From: Cupriavidus sp. YR651
Lineage (GTDB): Bacteria > Pseudomonadota > Gammaproteobacteria > Burkholderiales > Burkholderiaceae
Assembly: GCF_900101625.1 (NCBI RefSeq)
Contig: NZ_FMYZ01000003.1
Span: 310,001-374,000, forward strand
Reading direction: 5' to 3'
Length of the DNA: 64,000 nt
This document shows, in pieces, positions 33,366-43,138 of this stretch (position 1 is its first letter; each line of letters starts with the position of its first letter). The notes below the pieces were generated by a model that had not been told where the DNA came from, did not search any database, and saw only the letters and a program-made list of their open reading frames with translations. The position numbers were made by a program, and so were the translations under genes.

Positions 33366-33384
33366 AGTGATGCATGGCATCACT
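33366..33384. promoter_or_regulatory. Perfect inverted repeat, possible activator site
   Basis: AGTGATGC-ATG-GCATCACT, 8-bp arms. It lies about 190 bases upstream of the sigma54-like element, a usual distance for an enhancer-type activator site. It could also be a GntR or LysR operator. Confidence 0.5.
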
Positions 33385-33554
33385 AATTATCGTTGTACAT
33401 GATTTCTGTGCCCACCTATCGTCCAGTCACGGAGGTGAGATTGACGGGCTCAACGGTTCCCACTTTCCGCGAGCCCGATGCAGCAAGACGACCTGCGGCG
33501 AATGCCATCCACAACAGGTTGGAGATCCGGATGTAATCGCGCCGTGAATGGTCC

Positions 33555-33570
33555 TGGCAGCAAGCTGGCT
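33555..33570 (+). promoter_or_regulatory. Sigma54-like promoter candidate
   Basis: TGGCAGCAAGCTGGCT: GG and GC doublets spaced by ten bases, matching the TGGCAC-N5-TTGCW consensus except at two positions. It sits 55 bases before the DUF485 start. Confidence 0.35.
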
Positions 33571-33624
33571 ACGTCAGCACCCAGCCCGGCACCCGGCGTA
33601 TCAGACCTACAAAAAGGAGGAGAC

Positions 33625-33939
33625 ATGCAGGGACCCGCTTCTTATTCCGCTGTTCAACATAACCCGTCGTTTTGTGAGTTCGTGAAGCGCAGAAAGCAAT
33701 TCACGGCGCTGCTCTCCCTGGCGATCGTGGTGCCGTATTGCGCCTTCATTCTGGTTGCCGCCTTGACGCCGCATGTGCTGGTCATGCGGATCTCCGAAGC
33801 CAGCCATATCACGATTGGCTGGCCGATTGGTCTCGCACTGATTTTCGTGTCGTGGCTGCTGACTGGCTGGTACGTGCTTCGCTCGAACGGAGAATTCACG
33901 CAACGCCTCGATGCCATTGTTCTGGAGTTGAAGAAATGA
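33625..33939 (+). CDS. DUF485 membrane protein (YjcH-like)
   Basis: 104 residues with two membrane segments (about 32-52 and 66-86) joined by a short loop. FCEFVKRRKQFTALLSLAIV and YVLRSNGEFTQRLDAIVLELKK are the family ends. DUF485 proteins are encoded next to sodium:solute symporters such as ActP, as here, and probably assist them. The TGA overlaps the ATG of the symporter gene (ATGA). Confidence 0.9.
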   Translation: MQGPASYSAVQHNPSFCEFVKRRKQFTALLSLAIVVPYCAFILVAALTPHVLVMRISEASHITIGWPIGLALIFVSWLLTGWYVLRSNGEFTQRLDAIVLELKK

Positions 33940-35609
33940 GGTTTCTGGCCACGCTCTCGATTTCCGCGATGCTTTCAGCATCCGCTTCTGCCGTCCATGC
34001 CGCGCCGGCACTTTCGGCAACTGCCCAGACGCAGCCCATTAACGTTATCGCGATCGCGATGTTTCTGGTGTTCGTGGTGGCCACGCTCGGGGTCACCTAC
34101 TGGGCGGCATCGAAAACCAAGTCGCTTGACGCCTTCTACAACTGCGGCGGCGGCATTTCCGGTTTCCAGAATGGCCTTGCGCTGGCTGGCGACTACATGT
34201 CCGCCGCGGCCTTGCTGGGGGTCACCAGCATGATTTACTACAGCGGCTACGACGGCTTCATTTACTCGATCAGCTTTTTCGTCGCCTGGCCCCTGCTCCT
34301 GTTTCTGTTCGCGGAAAAGATTCGCAACCTCGGACGGATCACGATCTCCGATATCGCCGCTTACCGGTTGGACCAGGACAAGGTCCGCACGATGATGGCA
34401 TTCGGCTCGCTGACGGTCGTCTGCTTCTATCTGGTGGTGCAGATGGTCGGGGCCGGGCAACTGATTCAACTGCTGTTTGGCCTGGACTACAACTACGCGG
34501 TGATCTGCGTCGGTCTGCTGATGATTGTCTACGTCACCTTCGGCGGCATGGTCGCCACGACATGGGTGCAGATTATCAAGGCCGCATTGCTGCTGGTCGG
34601 CGGAACGTTGCTGGCATGCCTCGCGCTCGCCAAGTTTGGTTTTTCATTCGACACGCTGGCCGGCAAGGCCGCGAGCGCCCACAAGAATGGCTTGAAGATC
34701 ATGGCACCCGGGCCGCTTGCCGCCGATCCGGTCTCGATGTTTTCACTCGCCATGGGACTCGTGTTTGGCACTGCCGGCCTGCCGCATATTCTGATGCGCT
34801 TCTTTACGGTCCCCAATGCGCAGGAAGCCCGTAAATCGGTGTTCGTCGCCACCGGGTTTATCGGCTTCTTCTTCGTGGTGGTGGCCATTCTGGGTTTGTC
34901 GGCCATCGTGATCGTCGGTCAGGACCCCGCCTTTTTCGAAGGCGGGCTTATTGGCGGCAAGCTGATCGGTGGTAGCAACATGCCTGTGATGCACCTTGCG
35001 AAAGCCCTGGGTGGCGATATCTTCCTCGGCTTCCTGTCCGCCGTCGCCTTCGCCACGATTCTGGCGGTCGTCGCGGGATTGACGATGGCCGGCACCTCCG
35101 CCATTTCACACGACTTGTATGCGCATGTCATCCGGAAAGGCCGCGCGACGCCAGCGCAGGAAATGCGTGTATCGCGTATCGCTTCCGTCTGCATCGGCAT
35201 CGTCGCGGTGGTTCTTGGCATGGTGTTCAAGGACCAGAATATCGCCTTCCTTGTGGCGTTGACGTTCGGCGTGGCGGCATCCGTCAATTTTCCGATTCTG
35301 GTGCTCTCCATTTACTGGAAGGGGCTCACGACACGCGGAGCGATCCTCGGTGGTGTGACAGGGCTGGTGTGTTCGGTCACGCTCGTGATTCTCTCGCCGG
35401 CGGTCTGGGTGAAGGTTCTGGGCCACCAGAGTGCGATCTTCCCGCTCGATTACCCCGCGATCATCTCGATGAATGTGGCGCTAGTGGTGACGTGGCTGGG
35501 TTCGATCACGGATCGCAGCAGTCGGGCCAATCAGGAGCGCAACGATTTCGGCGATCAGTTCGTCCGTGCTCAGACTGGTATCGGCGCCGCACAGGCCGTC
35601 TCCCATTAA
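33936..35609 (+). CDS. Sodium:solute symporter, ActP-like
   Basis: 557 residues, about 13-14 membrane segments. A signal-like N-terminus (ending VHAAP) is followed by the SSS core: FYNCGGGISGFQNGLALAGDYMSAAALLG, ISDIAAYRLDQ and FGTAGLPHILMRFFTVPNAQEARKSV. That last segment is the ActP/MctC short-chain monocarboxylate group. The transported acid is unknown; the context (MmgE/PrpD, tautomerases) suggests a small carboxylate other than acetate. Confidence 0.92.
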   Translation: MRFLATLSISAMLSASASAVHAAPALSATAQTQPINVIAIAMFLVFVVATLGVTYWAASKTKSLDAFYNCGGGISGFQNGLALAGDYMSAAALLGVTSMIYYSGYDGFIYSISFFVAWPLLLFLFAEKIRNLGRITISDIAAYRLDQDKVRTMMAFGSLTVVCFYLVVQMVGAGQLIQLLFGLDYNYAVICVGLLMIVYVTFGGMVATTWVQIIKAALLLVGGTLLACLALAKFGFSFDTLAGKAASAHKNGLKIMAPGPLAADPVSMFSLAMGLVFGTAGLPHILMRFFTVPNAQEARKSVFVATGFIGFFFVVVAILGLSAIVIVGQDPAFFEGGLIGGKLIGGSNMPVMHLAKALGGDIFLGFLSAVAFATILAVVAGLTMAGTSAISHDLYAHVIRKGRATPAQEMRVSRIASVCIGIVAVVLGMVFKDQNIAFLVALTFGVAASVNFPILVLSIYWKGLTTRGAILGGVTGLVCSVTLVILSPAVWVKVLGHQSAIFPLDYPAIISMNVALVVTWLGSITDRSSRANQERNDFGDQFVRAQTGIGAAQAVSH

Positions 35610-35637
35610 GCGCATCCGTCGAATACGAGGAGTCACC

Positions 35638-36189
35638 ATGAAACTTCGTGATACCGGGTTGGGATTTTCTCCCATCACCATTTTGATTCATTGGATCGTG
35701 GCAGGCCTTGCAGCATGGATGATCTGGTCCGGGCTTTCCGCCACTTATGGAGACGCAGGCGGCAAGGCCGGCATGGTCTACCTCCACAGCATTGCGGGCG
35801 TGGTCATTTTCATTATCTCGACCTACCGTCTGTGGGCCCGCTTGTCGTCCTATCATCCGCTGCCGATCGGGTCGCCCAATCCCATCGAGGTGATGGTCAG
35901 TCGCTCGGTGGCCGTCGGACTGGCGCTTGCGCCCGTGCTGTTGCCATTGGACGGCTGGCTGATGATGTCGGCTGCGGGCAAGGCGATCACGCTGCCCGGC
36001 GGCATCGTGCTCCCCGCGCTGATCCGCCCCAACGTGGAGGTTGAACAAGTCGCGCGGCTGCTTCACAAGATCGGCGCGTATGCATTTATGGCCGGGCTGG
36101 CGCTGCATATCTTTGGCGCCGTCAAACACCATTTTGTGCTGAAGAACGATACGGTGCGGCGCATGCTGGGCAAACGGGTGGAGCTTTGA
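35638..36189 (+). CDS. Cytochrome b561-type membrane protein
   Basis: 183 residues, four membrane segments. Heme-ligand candidates are His in ILIHWIVAG, VYLHSIAGV, LLHKIGAYAF and LALHIFGAVKHHF. The family (CybB-like) passes electrons from quinol or to periplasmic acceptors. Good CGAGGAG ribosome-binding site. It lies 28 bases after the symporter gene and five before the nitronate monooxygenase-like gene, so it may supply electrons in this pathway. Confidence 0.87.
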   Translation: MKLRDTGLGFSPITILIHWIVAGLAAWMIWSGLSATYGDAGGKAGMVYLHSIAGVVIFIISTYRLWARLSSYHPLPIGSPNPIEVMVSRSVAVGLALAPVLLPLDGWLMMSAAGKAITLPGGIVLPALIRPNVEVEQVARLLHKIGAYAFMAGLALHIFGAVKHHFVLKNDTVRRMLGKRVEL

Positions 36190-36193
36190 TGCC

Positions 36194-37168
36194 ATGAAAC
36201 ACGAGAGACAACTGACGATGCCTAGAAACCTCGCGACCGAGCTGTGTGGAATTCAATATCCTGTCTTTCAGGCGGGCATGGCAGGAATATCCGGTCCGCG
36301 GCTTACCGCGGCCGTTTCCGAGGCTGGTGGGTTGGGACACCTTGGCGGGCTGCGCCTGCCGCCGCTGGCATTGCGCAGGTGGATTCGCGAAACTCGGGAA
36401 CTGACGGACAAGCCGTTTGGCGTGAATATCGTCCCGTCGTTTGGCGGCCCGGAGGTATTCGAGGCCCAGTTCCGCGTCATCCTGGAAGAGAAGCCCAAAG
36501 TCGTCTCGCTGTTTTATGGCGATTTCAAGGAGATGATTCCCCGGGCGAAAGACGCGGGAATTGTCGTGGTCGTGCAAGTTGGCTCGGTCAAGCTCGCCAG
36601 GGAGGCCATCGAACAGGGCGCCGACATGATCGTCGCCCAGGGCGCGGAAGGGGGCGGACACCTGAATCAAGGAACCATCGGCGTGTTATCGCTGGTGCCC
36701 GCACTGGTTGCTGTGTCCCGGGGGCGCCCGGTGCTGGCCGCGGGAGGCATTACCAACAGGGCCGATGTGCGTGCGGCGGTCGAGGTCGGTGCTTCCGGTG
36801 TGTGGGTCGGCACCGCATTCGTTGCCAGCGACGAATCGCTGGCGCACGACCTCTACAAGAAGAAGATTGTCGAGGCGACGACCGACGATACCGAATATCG
36901 AACGGGTTACTCCTTCGGCTGGAAATTCGGCACGCCGCACCGGGTCATCCCGAATCGGCGAAAGTGGAATCTGATTCGATTTGTCGGTGGTGGCGCCCGG
37001 GTCATCGATAAACCGGAAATGGCGGAAAAGCTGTCCCTCTATGCCGGGCAGGGTGTCGGCAAGATCGACAGTGTCGTTCCGGCACGTGAGCGGGTGGCGG
37101 AACTCGCCGAGGGTTTCACGCCCTGGTTGCCGGCCCGCCGCGAGGAAGCCGAAACGGTATTGTCCTGA
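36194..37168 (+). CDS. Nitronate monooxygenase-like flavoenzyme
   Basis: 324 residues; an ATG eight codons in (36218) is an alternative start. The FMN TIM barrel carries YPVFQAGMAGISGPRLTAAVSEAGGLGHLG, the catalytic-His motif GAEGGGH at about residue 155 and PVLAAGGITNRADV phosphate binding. Family members oxidise propionate-3-nitronate or are related to enoyl reductases. As last gene of the unit it is followed by a clear terminator. Confidence 0.88.
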   Translation: MKHERQLTMPRNLATELCGIQYPVFQAGMAGISGPRLTAAVSEAGGLGHLGGLRLPPLALRRWIRETRELTDKPFGVNIVPSFGGPEVFEAQFRVILEEKPKVVSLFYGDFKEMIPRAKDAGIVVVVQVGSVKLAREAIEQGADMIVAQGAEGGGHLNQGTIGVLSLVPALVAVSRGRPVLAAGGITNRADVRAAVEVGASGVWVGTAFVASDESLAHDLYKKKIVEATTDDTEYRTGYSFGWKFGTPHRVIPNRRKWNLIRFVGGGARVIDKPEMAEKLSLYAGQGVGKIDSVVPARERVAELAEGFTPWLPARREEAETVLS

Positions 37169-37227
37169 CGATTTCCGGTCCCCGGGCATTTCACGCGGGA
37201 CCGGACATCGAACCGTATTTCGGATGC

Positions 37228-37252
37228 ACGCCCCGGATACCGGGGCGTTTTT
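37228..37252 (+). terminator. Rho-independent terminator
   Basis: 9-bp stem ACGCCCCGG / CCGGGGCGT with an ATA loop, followed by a run of T (37248-37252). It ends the rightward acid-utilisation unit. Confidence 0.9.
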
Positions 37253-37262
37253 GTCTGGTGCG

Positions 37263-38156
37263 TTAGCCGGCAGTGCCCGCGCCGGTCATGAACTGCGCAT
37301 GCGCCATGCCGACGAGGGCCCGCAGCGCGGACGTCTCGAAGGCGTCCTTTCTTCGGACAAAAACGGTGGCAACGTTCGCGAATTCGGGAGGCAGCTTGTG
37401 GCAGCTGATCAATGCCTGGGCGCTCAGGTTTTCCACCACGGTTTTCGGCAGGATGGTGACGCCCATGCCGGCCGCAACGCAGGAGAGGATGCCGTCAAGG
37501 GTGCCCAACTCCAGGATCTGGCCCGGAATCAGGCCCGCATGGTAAAGCCATTGCTCCAGCGTCGACCGATAGAAACAGCCGGTCCTGAATACCAGGATGG
37601 TCTGCTGTGCCATGTCGTCGGCGAGGCGATCAAAGGTCTGGTACTTGTTGCTGCTGACCAGCACCAGTTCCTCGTCGATGATTTTCTCCTGATGGAGCAG
37701 GGGATTCTGATGGAACCCACCGACAAAGGCGCCATCGATGCGGTGGCTTTCAACGGCCTTGATCAGCTCGACCGTCGTGCCCGTCGTCAGCGAGAGTTGG
37801 ACCTGGGGAAATTCTTCCCGATATCGCGTGAGCACCTTTGGCAGCCGTACTGCCGCAGTGGTTTCCATGGAGCCCAATTGCAGGGTTCCGGTGGGCGTCT
37901 CGGTGTCCAGCAGTGCGCTCCGGCTCTCATCGGTGAGTTGGAGGATCTTCTGGGCATAGCCCAGGAACGTCTTGCCGGCGGAGGTCAGGGTGGTGCCGCT
38001 TTTATGACGGATAAACAAGGGCTGCTTCAGCTCGGACTCAAGCTCTTTCACGCGCATCGTGACGTTCGACTGCACGCAATGCACCTTCTCGGCGGCTGCG
38101 GTGAAGCTGCCTTGCTCGGCCACCGCACAGAACATCCGTAGCTGACGCAGTTCCAT
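37263..38156 (-). CDS. LysR-type regulator, VQSNVT subfamily (paralogue 2)
   Basis: 297 residues. The recognition helix is HCVQSNVTMRVKELE, and the effector domain has TLQLGSMETTAAVRL, QVQLSLTTGTT, FRTGCFYRSTLE and GTLDGILSCVAAGMGVTILP. These match the LysR at 28759-29646 segment by segment. The likely targets are the convergent acid-utilisation genes or the divergent MOSC gene, whose spacer holds a perfect 18-bp palindrome. Confidence 0.87.
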   Translation of the reverse strand: MELRQLRMFCAVAEQGSFTAAAEKVHCVQSNVTMRVKELESELKQPLFIRHKSGTTLTSAGKTFLGYAQKILQLTDESRSALLDTETPTGTLQLGSMETTAAVRLPKVLTRYREEFPQVQLSLTTGTTVELIKAVESHRIDGAFVGGFHQNPLLHQEKIIDEELVLVSSNKYQTFDRLADDMAQQTILVFRTGCFYRSTLEQWLYHAGLIPGQILELGTLDGILSCVAAGMGVTILPKTVVENLSAQALISCHKLPPEFANVATVFVRRKDAFETSALRALVGMAHAQFMTGAGTAG

Positions 38157-38196
38157 GTCTCACCCTTCCCAAGTATTCCACCTGATGATGGATCTT

Positions 38197-38214
38197 ATGA
38201 TTATAAATAATCAT
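38197..38214. promoter_or_regulatory. Perfect 18-bp palindrome in the LysR/MOSC spacer
   Basis: ATGATTAT-AA-ATAATCAT, AT-rich in a GC-rich region and containing T-N11-A. It lies 41 bases upstream of the LysR start, a typical autoregulatory position. Confidence 0.55.
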
Positions 38215-38317
38215 GGGTGATGGTAAATCAGGGAGTACACTAGGTCGGCAATGATTCATGCCGGTTTTTCCAATCATTTTTTCAGATACGGTGTGACTGA
38301 TATACCCCGGAGTATTC

Positions 38318-39001
38318 ATGGCAAATGTGGAGTTGAAATCGACGGTCACGGCTATTTTTGCCGGAGGCACTGGCATTCTCGGCGAGGAAGGTCAGCGCAG
38401 CGGGATATTCAAGAACCGGTCACATGTGCCGGTAGCGGTGTCCGCTCAGGGTATCGCCGGGGACGTACAGGTCGACCGACGAGTTCACGGCGGCCCCGAG
38501 AAAGCCATTCATCACTTTGCTGCCGAGAGTTATAAGAGACTGGCGCAGCATTTTCCCGATTGCGAGGCGGAATTGATTCCCGGCGCGATTGGCGAAAATC
38601 TCTCCACCGATGGGCTGACCGAATGGAATGTCCATATTGGCGACGTATTCAGGATTGGCACTGCAACGGTTCAGGTATCCCAGCCACGCAGTCCCTGCTG
38701 GAAAATCAATCATCGCTTCAATATCGACGACATGTCCCTGGTCGTCGCGAAGGAGCGCATCACCGGCTGGTATTACCGGGTGCTGGGCGAAGGTGTCATC
38801 GCACCCGGTGACGTGATCGAACTGACGGACCGGACGACGGACCGGTTTTCCATCGACGCGTTCTGGCGCTTGCAACTCACCCATCGGCCCGATCTGGAAG
38901 ATCTGGAGGCCCTGATCGCGGTGCCCGGATTGGCCGACGGCTGGAAGCTCCGGCTGACTGAACGCCTTGGCTGGCTCCGCAGACGCCACGCCACCGCGTG
39001 A
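38318..39001 (+). CDS. MOSC-domain protein, YiiM-like
   Basis: 227 residues, GGAG five bases before ATG. The MOSC core has the conserved PVAVSAQGIAGDVQVDRRVHGGPEKAIHHF and the molybdenum-cofactor Cys in QPRSPCWKINHRF. A C-terminal three-helix region (DLEDLEALIAVPGLADGWKLRLTERL) matches YiiM. YiiM-type proteins reduce N-hydroxylated bases. Expression appears separate from neighbours. Confidence 0.87.
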   Translation: MANVELKSTVTAIFAGGTGILGEEGQRSGIFKNRSHVPVAVSAQGIAGDVQVDRRVHGGPEKAIHHFAAESYKRLAQHFPDCEAELIPGAIGENLSTDGLTEWNVHIGDVFRIGTATVQVSQPRSPCWKINHRFNIDDMSLVVAKERITGWYYRVLGEGVIAPGDVIELTDRTTDRFSIDAFWRLQLTHRPDLEDLEALIAVPGLADGWKLRLTERLGWLRRRHATA

Positions 39002-39047
39002 AACCTGAAGAGTGGGCAGGAGAGCGCGCGCCAGAGCGCCACGCCAT

Positions 39048-39087
39048 GAAACAACAAGCCGCCAGGCCCCGAAGGGATCTGGCGGCT
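39048..39087 (-). terminator. Terminator of mmsA
   Basis: 9-bp stem AGCCGCCAG (39057-39065) / CTGGCGGCT (39079-39087). Read on the minus strand the second arm is followed by TTGTTGTTT. It lies 52 bases after the mmsA stop. Confidence 0.75.
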
Positions 39088-39138
39088 GGCATGGCTGGCC
39101 GATGCCAGCGCGGGCCATGCGGCCCGGCGCGATGAGGA

Positions 39139-40650
<1,512 letters not shown>

Positions 40651-40761
40651 GACTTGCCTCCGTTGCTGTGCTGTAGGAATGGATGCAGTCTAGGGAGATA
40701 CCGTGTGGAGCGGAAGGCGGTATGATTTAACTCATTGTTTTGATACGTGAACGATCACCGT

Positions 40762-41715
40762 ATGGATCAGCGAAAAATAGAAGGGTTGTGGACGCACCTT
40801 CACTGGCTCGTCGTCCTTGCCGAGAACGGCAGCTATACACAGGCGGCAGCGCGCCTGGGCGTCAGCAAGGCCGCGATGAGCCAGCGCATTGCGGAGTTGG
40901 AGCGCATCGCGGGCATTCCGCTGGTGAGCAGGACCACGCGCAGCGTCAGGCTGACCGAGGCGGGCCTGCGCCTCGTGGAGGGCACGCGGCAGCACTATGA
41001 CGAGATTGCGCTGAGCTTTGCCTCCATCCGCGACCAGGCCGGTGCCGCGCGCGGACTGGTGCGCGTGACGGCGCCCGTCGCCTTCGCCCGGCAGCAGCTG
41101 ATTCAGAAGTTGCCGGCGTTCCTGGCGGAGAATCCCGAGATCCGCGTGGAGATCGACTTGTCGGACCGCATCGCGTCGCTGGCCACGGAGGGCTTCGATC
41201 TGGCGATCCGGCATAGCGCCGGTGCGCCGGATACCCACGTGGCCATCAAGCTGTGCGAATCGCGGTCGGTCGTGGTGGCCACGCGCGACTATCTGCGCCG
41301 ACGGGGCACGCCGCAGTCGCCGGCGGATCTCTCCGATCACGAGTGCCTCTACTACCCGCGGCTCGGCGGCGAGGCGACATGGTCGTTCGAGCGGCGCGCG
41401 CGCAAGGCGGGGCAGGACCGGTTTTCCCTCAAGGTGTCCGGCCCCTTCGCGGCCAACAACAGCGAGGCGCTGCGCGACGCCGCGCTGGCGGGGCTCGGCA
41501 TCGCGCTCCTGCCCGATTTCACGGCCCAGGCGGCCATTGTGTCCGGCAAGCTGGTGCCGATCCTGCAGGACTGGCACGCCATGGGGGCCTTCGCCGACCA
41601 GCTCTATCTCGTGCGCCCTTACACCCCCCACGTACCGCGCGCGGTGGGCCAGTTCGTCACATACCTCCGCGCGCAGTTCGCCGACGGCTTTCCGTTCCAG
41701 GCGAAACGGGCCTGA
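40762..41715 (+). CDS. LysR-type regulator, divergent from mmsA
   Basis: 317 residues from ATG 40762; a GTG at 40747 would add five. HTH: SYTQAAARLGVSKAAMSQRIAELERIAGIPLVSRTTR. Effector domain from about residue 95 (GLVRVTAPVAFARQQL). About 110 bases separate it from mmsA in the divergent arrangement, so mmsA is its probable target. The effector could be methylmalonate semialdehyde or a precursor (inference). Confidence 0.85.
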   Translation: MDQRKIEGLWTHLHWLVVLAENGSYTQAAARLGVSKAAMSQRIAELERIAGIPLVSRTTRSVRLTEAGLRLVEGTRQHYDEIALSFASIRDQAGAARGLVRVTAPVAFARQQLIQKLPAFLAENPEIRVEIDLSDRIASLATEGFDLAIRHSAGAPDTHVAIKLCESRSVVVATRDYLRRRGTPQSPADLSDHECLYYPRLGGEATWSFERRARKAGQDRFSLKVSGPFAANNSEALRDAALAGLGIALLPDFTAQAAIVSGKLVPILQDWHAMGAFADQLYLVRPYTPHVPRAVGQFVTYLRAQFADGFPFQAKRA

Positions 41716-42136
41716 GTCGCCACAGGCGCGGCACGCCGCGTGATGCGCGCAGGTGCGGGATCGGGCCTGCGCGCAGACATGCCGGCGCTTGCCGAAAGTC
41801 CCACCCTATACACGGTGGAACAAATCAATTTCGCCTCACCACGATGATCTTCTGGCGTCGACCGACCAGAATGGGTTCAACGCACCGCCCTTGAGCGCAA
41901 GCAGATTGCAGTCCCGGGGGCACGAGTTTCCATTCACGTTGTCACTCGATCATCATGGACCACTACGGAAATCACTCGGGGCCGACGCTTTCCATCAGCG
42001 CGGATCCCTCTGCCAGCCACTGGGCCGATGAACTGCCCGCATCATGGCGACCGGACGTCGCCGCATTGGACGAAGTCCCCTACACCTTCGTGCGCGGCAA
42101 TGCCTTGGCCTGCGCGATGGCCGATTGGGGGTCGTC
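41716..42136. other. 421-bp spacer with one possible small gene
   Basis: Between the LysR stop and the luciferase-like gene. The only plausible coding stretch is 41955-42143, listed separately. No clear promoter or terminator was recognised in the first 240 bases. Confidence 0.4.
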
Positions 42137-42143
42137 ATGCTGA
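41955..42143 (+). CDS. Possible small hypothetical protein
   Basis: 62 residues: starts MDHYGNHSGPTLSISADPSA and ends CAMADWGSSC. It overlaps the following ATG by seven bases, which favours translational coupling, and its amino-acid use (Trp-Arg-Pro-Asp; Leu-Asp-Glu-Val-Pro-Tyr-Thr) looks protein-like. There is no good ribosome-binding site and I do not recognise a family. It may also be the tail of a decayed gene. Confidence 0.35.
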   Translation: MDHYGNHSGPTLSISADPSASHWADELPASWRPDVAALDEVPYTFVRGNALACAMADWGSSC

Positions 42144-43114
42144 CCCCTTCCACCGCACTCGAGCCGCAGTCGGGCAATGGCTTCTCACGTATGTTCAAGC
42201 CGGGGCGGCTGACGCTCGGCGTGTTGTTCGCGATCGAGTCATACGCGGGCGACGCACCGACCATGCGCAACCAGATTGCGCTGGCGAAGCGTGCCGAGCA
42301 GGCCGGATTCGCGGCACTGGGGGTGCGCGACGTTCCGCTCCGCGATCCCGGCTTCGGCGATCTCGGACAGATCTACGATCCCTGGACGTGGCTCGGCTAC
42401 GCGGCCGCGCACACCGAATCGATTGCGCTCTTTACCGCCGCGATCGTGCTGCCGCTCAGGCATCCGCTGCACACCGCGAAGGCGGCCGCAAGTGTCGATC
42501 GACTGACGGATGGGCGCCTCGTGCTCGGCATCGCATCGGGAGACCGTGAGGTCGAGTTCCCCGCGTTCGGCGTTTCCCGCGAGCAACGCGGAGAACTGTT
42601 CCGCGAGCAGGTTGGTTACCTGAAGACTGCCTGGGGCGAGAGTTTTCCCGAGATCGCCGGCAGCTATGGCGTGCTGAGCGGTGCGGACCCGGTGCCGAAG
42701 CCGGTGGCCAGGCGGGTCCCGCTGATCGTGACCGGCAACAGCCAGCAGTCGATCGAGTGGATCGCCAGCGAGGCCGATGGCTGGATCACCTATCCGCGAC
42801 GCTACGACGTGCAGGCGGACCTGATCCGGAGCTGGCATCAGGCCGTGGAAGTGGCCGCGCCGGGCGCATTCAAGCCGTTTGCGCAGCCCTACCATATCGA
42901 CCTGGTGGAGAACCCCAATGAAATGCCCACGCCCATTCACGGCGGACATCGGCTCGGCCGGAACTGGCTGTTGAAGCATCTGGAGTTTCTCGAGCACGTC
43001 GGGGCCAACCACGTCCTGTTCAACCTGAAGTACGGCAGCCGTCCGGCGGGCGAGGTGCTGGAAGAACTGGCCGAATACGTCGTGCCGCGCTTTCCAGCCC
43101 ATTCTGCAGACTAA
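42137..43114 (+). CDS. Luciferase-like (LLM class) flavin oxidoreductase
   Basis: 325 residues from ATG 42137. The LLM barrel shows FKPGRLTLGVLFAIESYAGDAPTMRNQ, LGVRDVPLRDPGFGDLGQIYDPW and LPLRHPLHTAKAAASVDRLTDGRLVLGIASGDREVEFPAFG. These are typical of the BA3436-like oxidoreductase group. F420 or FMN is the possible cofactor; in a beta-proteobacterium FMN is more likely. Substrate unknown. The MFS gene starts 24 bases downstream and may be co-transcribed. Confidence 0.88.
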   Translation: MLTPSTALEPQSGNGFSRMFKPGRLTLGVLFAIESYAGDAPTMRNQIALAKRAEQAGFAALGVRDVPLRDPGFGDLGQIYDPWTWLGYAAAHTESIALFTAAIVLPLRHPLHTAKAAASVDRLTDGRLVLGIASGDREVEFPAFGVSREQRGELFREQVGYLKTAWGESFPEIAGSYGVLSGADPVPKPVARRVPLIVTGNSQQSIEWIASEADGWITYPRRYDVQADLIRSWHQAVEVAAPGAFKPFAQPYHIDLVENPNEMPTPIHGGHRLGRNWLLKHLEFLEHVGANHVLFNLKYGSRPAGEVLEELAEYVVPRFPAHSAD

Positions 43115-43138
43115 AGGCTTTCCTTCGCGAGTTGCATC

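Larger units (their letters stand above)
33149..33624. other. 476-bp spacer upstream of the symporter unit
   Basis: No gene found. It contains a perfect inverted repeat at 33366-33384 and a sigma54-like GG-N10-GC element at 33555-33570, both listed separately. A strong AAGGAGGAG ribosome-binding site ends the region. Confidence 0.5.
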
